From RUG14300 sp964561145 (GTDB lineage Bacteria; Bacillota; Clostridia; Christensenellales; CAG-1252), in contig CAZLNZ010000003.1 of the NCBI GenBank assembly GCA_964561145.1, positions 97,730-161,729 of the forward strand: a stretch of DNA of 64,000 bases. The letters run 5' to 3'. The stretch's first letter is position 1; each line of letters starts with the position of its first letter. Positions 61,046 through 64,000 of the stretch are shown piece by piece. A model generated the notes under the pieces. It was given only the letters and a program-made list of their open reading frames with translations, made no database searches and was not told the DNA's origin. The position numbers and the translations under genes were made by a program.

Positions 61046-62484
61046 AAAAGAGAACATTAACAGAAGCACAAAAAAAGAACATATCTACAAAAACCCTTTT
61101 TGTGGGAGGAGTGATACTACTTGCGGCAATAATAACGCTGGTGTACTTTTGCGTTGCCTTTAACGGAGAATTTGCATTAGGGGTTGGTTCGACCATATCA
61201 TTGTATGCATTGGTCGTACTTCTCCTTTTTGTATTGTATTTCTGTTTTAAGTTTAGTAGGAGTCAAGCCTCAGGAAGGGACTATCTTGTTGTTGCAATTG
61301 CAGTGCTGGTTCCATTGATTATTTCTGCCGCGTTTATACGATATGTCAATTACTTTCTTATACCTCTTTCCTTAAGCAGCATGCTTTGTGCTACACTTTT
61401 AGGTAAAAAAGAAGGAATGTATGTTTGTTTTATTGAAACACTATTAACTGTACTTTTAGTTATAGTGTACAATATGGCTTTTGAAAGTATTTCCCTGTTT
61501 TCGGCAACAACAATCATAACCGTAAAGTTTATTGCAGGTATGCTAAGCTTATTTTTCATAAAAGAAAATTATGATAGAGTAAAGTTTATTATCACAGGAA
61601 TAAGTGTAGGTTTTGTAGCAGGTATATTTACTTTTCTCATATCGATTTTGCATTTGGATTGGACCGTTTTCGATGCAATGATAACAGGTGTTTGGGTTTT
61701 AGTTGCCGAAGTCGGTGGTGTATTGATATGTTTGATATTGTGTCCTATCATGGAGTGGGCATTTAGATTGAACACAAACATGCAGTTGTTATCCTATATA
61801 AGCTATGATCAGCCTTTGCTTAAAGAGCTTGCAGAGAAGGCACCAGGCACTTTTAACCATTGTATTCAAGTTGGTAATTTTGCTGAAAGATGTGCTTATG
61901 CTATAGGGGAGAATGTAAACCTTGCTAAGGCTGCCGGTTACTATCACGACGTAGGCAAACTGGAAAGTCCGGAGTTCTTCACTGAAAATCAAAACGGCGG
62001 TTATAACCCGCATGACGATTTAATTTTTGACACTAGTGTTAAAATTATTACAAGACATACCGAGGTCGGATATAATATGCTGACTAAAAAGAGGTTTCCT
62101 AAAGTAATATGCGATGTAGCAAGGGAGCATCATGGAGTCACGCCATTGAACTACTTCTATGTTAAAGCACAAAATATTACTGAAGGAGCTGTTGATAGTC
62201 AAGCCTATCGCTATCCGGGACCAAGACCCACGACCAAGATTAGTGCTATAGTAATGATTGCAGATTCTGTAGAGGCTGCAAGCAGGTCAATGCGTAGTAC
62301 TGACAAGAGGGACGAGCTTGACGCTTTGATTTCTAACGTAATTAGAGAAAAGCGTGAGGACGGTGAATTTGACGATTGTAATATAACCATGAAAGAGCTA
62401 TCAATAATCAAGGACACGCTTATAGAGTGCTTGGTAGGAAGCTCTCACAGTAGAATATCCTATCCTAAAAAGAAAAGAAGGTAA
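61042..62484 (+). CDS. pgpH: PgpH/YqfF-type HD phosphodiesterase, short form
   Basis: This is the homologue of the 7TM-HD membrane phosphodiesterase PgpH/YqfF, which hydrolyses cyclic di-AMP in Listeria and Bacillus. The C-terminal HD domain is intact: APGTFNHCIQVGNFAE, AGYYHDVGKLESPEFF (His302-Asp303), REHHGV and the late MIADSVEAASRS. The N-terminal half has about seven membrane spans. At 480 residues it is far shorter than the usual roughly 700 because the large extracytoplasmic 7TMR-HDED domain between the first and second span is absent; only a short loop (CVAFNGEFALGVG) remains. It overlaps phoH by four bases. Confidence 0.88.
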   Translation: MKKRTLTEAQKKNISTKTLFVGGVILLAAIITLVYFCVAFNGEFALGVGSTISLYALVVLLLFVLYFCFKFSRSQASGRDYLVVAIAVLVPLIISAAFIRYVNYFLIPLSLSSMLCATLLGKKEGMYVCFIETLLTVLLVIVYNMAFESISLFSATTIITVKFIAGMLSLFFIKENYDRVKFIITGISVGFVAGIFTFLISILHLDWTVFDAMITGVWVLVAEVGGVLICLILCPIMEWAFRLNTNMQLLSYISYDQPLLKELAEKAPGTFNHCIQVGNFAERCAYAIGENVNLAKAAGYYHDVGKLESPEFFTENQNGGYNPHDDLIFDTSVKIITRHTEVGYNMLTKKRFPKVICDVAREHHGVTPLNYFYVKAQNITEGAVDSQAYRYPGPRPTTKISAIVMIADSVEAASRSMRSTDKRDELDALISNVIREKREDGEFDDCNITMKELSIIKDTLIECLVGSSHSRISYPKKKRR

Positions 62485-62489
62485 AAATT

Positions 62490-62957
62490 ATGATAAACAC
62501 TTTAAGAGTTTCAAAAGAAGAGAAGGAATTAATTAATAAGGCGTTTCAAGCCGTTTTGGATAATTTACAACTTGATAATTGGTTTGATGTTGATATTACT
62601 GCGGTAGGCAGAGATACGATTCGTGCTTTGAATTTGGAGCATAGAAATACAGATAGAGTGACTGATGTCTTGAGTTTTCCTAATGTTGAGATAACTTGGC
62701 CCATTTGTCCATGTAATTACAAGAATGATATCGACCCGTATACGGGGCGGCTTTTTCTTGGTGACATCATGGTTTGTCGCAGTAAGATAAAAGAACAGGC
62801 AAAGGAGTATGGACATAGCGAGCAAAGAGAGTTTTGTTATTTATGTGTTCATGGATTTTTGCATTTGTTTGGATTCGACCATATCGAAAAAGAGGATGAA
62901 GAGGAAATGCTTCTGCATCAAAATCAAATAATGGAATCTTTGGGGATATTGAGATGA
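62490..62957 (+). CDS. ybeY: Endoribonuclease YbeY (rRNA maturation)
   Basis: This 155-residue metal-dependent RNase is involved in 16S rRNA 3'-end maturation and ribosome quality control. The zinc-binding H-x3-H-x5-H motif is present in HGFLHLFGFDH, and the conserved NLEHRNTDRVTDVLSFP segment precedes it. AGAAGG lies before the ATG. It overlaps era by four bases. In Bacillus dgkA and cdd stand between ybeY and era; here they are absent. Confidence 0.96.
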   Translation: MINTLRVSKEEKELINKAFQAVLDNLQLDNWFDVDITAVGRDTIRALNLEHRNTDRVTDVLSFPNVEITWPICPCNYKNDIDPYTGRLFLGDIMVCRSKIKEQAKEYGHSEQREFCYLCVHGFLHLFGFDHIEKEDEEEMLLHQNQIMESLGILR

Positions 62958-63856
62958 AAAGTGGATTTGTAGCAATTTTAGGAAAGCCCAATGCCGGAAA
63001 ATCGACATTAATTAATGCTTTGGTAGGAGAAAAGGTTAGCATTGTATCCTGGAGACCTCAAACAACAAGGAACAAGATAACGGGAATTGCTAATGGTGTA
63101 CATAACGATGAGAGGTATCAAATAGTTTTTCTTGATACACCCGGGATAAATCATCAAAAGGATGCATTGTCAAAGTATATGATACAAAGTGTTCAGTCCG
63201 CCTCTGTCGGAGTTGACTGTATTCTTTATGTAATTGACGGTGAAAGAAAGATTAGCGATGAGGATTTTCGATACATTGAGAACTATAAGAAGCAAACCAA
63301 GAAGCTTATAGTCGTACTAAACAAGATGGATTCCGCAGATCACGAGCAGTTTGTTAAGAATTTATGCGAGCTTAATCCCATAGAAAATGTGTCTATAGTG
63401 CCTATAAGTGCGGAAAAACATGACAACCTAGAACCGTTATTGGATGAAATACTAGGTGCTCTTTCCGAAGGGCAGGAGTTTTATCCGGAGGATATGTATA
63501 CCGATAAGCCGATGAGGTTCATGGTTGCAGAGATAATAAGAGAAAAGGCTTTAAAGTTTTTACAACAGGAGATACCGCACGGAATAGGTGTTGATGTTGT
63601 AAAGTATGAGGTTCGTGAGGAAGATGGTTTAATAACAATTCACGCAGATATCATAACCGACAGAGAAAACCATAAGGCAATAATAATCGGCAAGAACGGA
63701 GAAACATTAAAAAGGATAGCAATAGCTGCAAGACTGGAAATAGAAAAGCTTGCAGATAGTCAAGTATTTCTTAAACTCTGGGTTAAGGTTAAGCCTGATT
63801 GGAAACAAGATATTAACATTCTTAATTTGTTAGGTTATGATTTGAAGGATATTTGA
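62954..63856 (+). CDS. era: GTPase Era
   Basis: This 300-residue GTPase binds 16S rRNA and assists 30S assembly. G1 is GKPNAGKST (residues 10-18), G3 is DTPG, G4 is NKMD, and the TTRNKITG switch region is present. The C-terminal KH domain includes IIGKNGETLKRIAIAAR. Length matches the family. It is the last gene of the cluster, in four-base overlap with ybeY. Confidence 0.97.
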   Translation: MKSGFVAILGKPNAGKSTLINALVGEKVSIVSWRPQTTRNKITGIANGVHNDERYQIVFLDTPGINHQKDALSKYMIQSVQSASVGVDCILYVIDGERKISDEDFRYIENYKKQTKKLIVVLNKMDSADHEQFVKNLCELNPIENVSIVPISAEKHDNLEPLLDEILGALSEGQEFYPEDMYTDKPMRFMVAEIIREKALKFLQQEIPHGIGVDVVKYEVREEDGLITIHADIITDRENHKAIIIGKNGETLKRIAIAARLEIEKLADSQVFLKLWVKVKPDWKQDINILNLLGYDLKDI

Positions 63857-64000
63857 TTTTTTACTGTGATACTTTTTTTGAATCAACATATAAAAATGTT
63901 ATTTTGTCAATCGTTTTTTAAGAGTTTTTTAGAAATTTTTATAAATTTTTTTATTTTGTCCGCATTTGCGGGGAAAATAGGGGATAAAGACGGGTAAAAA
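63857..64000. other. Gene-free right edge
   Basis: 144 AT-rich bases follow era. The only structure is a hairpin at 63954-63977 (TTTTGTCCGCA with TGCGGGGAAAA, one mismatch and one wobble, two-base loop), followed by the purine-rich end. No open reading frame or clear terminator after era is seen. Confidence 0.5.

Overview
The window is an AT-rich chromosomal segment of a Gram-positive, spore-lineage bacterium, most likely an uncultured Clostridia-type Firmicute. The evidence is the order yqfC-yqfD-phoH-pgpH-ybeY-era, a six-gene Rnf ferredoxin:NAD+ oxidoreductase, AGGAGG-type ribosome sites with sigma-A-like promoters, and BspA-type leucine-rich and MBG surface proteins. Genus and species cannot be read from the sequence. 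No rRNA, tRNA, CRISPR array, insertion sequence or phage gene was seen.

Left part (1-26491): one uninterrupted reading frame of at least 8,829 codons, open at the left edge. It encodes a giant secreted-type LRR_5 (BspA-like) repeat protein. The LRR blocks are broken by Ig-like and Tyr-rich islands. Blocks open with a recurring 'CF...GLK-H-x-C-x3-H-x-x-I-V-I-P' module whose four Cys/His positions are present or absent together, which suggests serial metal sites.

Middle part (26492-41537): a type IV pilus / type II secretion-like locus. A consensus promoter precedes pilC-pilM-(pilN-like)-(pilO-like). A second promoter precedes a 2,083-residue PilX/GspK-like pseudopilin with a beta-helix body, which is joined by 4-nt ATGA overlaps to two ordinary prepilins and the prepilin peptidase pilD. 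A perfect-consensus promoter drives the pilB ATPase. A probable major pilin lies on the opposite strand, convergent with pilB across a perfect palindrome that can terminate both. No pilT is present in the window.

Next part (41538-51421): a small secreted protein of unknown function, a 2,378-residue membrane-anchored Ig/MBG surface protein with a long charged cytoplasmic tail, and a lipoprotein alpha/beta hydrolase carrying four tandem Cys/His ribbons. Together with the giant LRR protein these look like a cell-surface module built around the pilus.

Right part (51733-63856): rnfCDGEAB (membrane energy conservation), a Ppx/GppA-type phosphatase with an HD domain, a small membrane protein, then the housekeeping cluster yqfC, yqfD, phoH, pgpH (lacking the usual extracytoplasmic domain), ybeY and era. 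The last 144 bases hold no gene.

The strongest candidate for something undescribed is the surface locus as a whole: a giant LRR protein with serial predicted C/H sites beside a pilus that has a 2,083-residue tip-type pseudopilin, with extra Cys ribbons in predicted extracytoplasmic parts of the PilO-like protein, the pseudopilin and the lipoprotein. Functional linkage of these genes is inference from neighbourhood and shared motifs.
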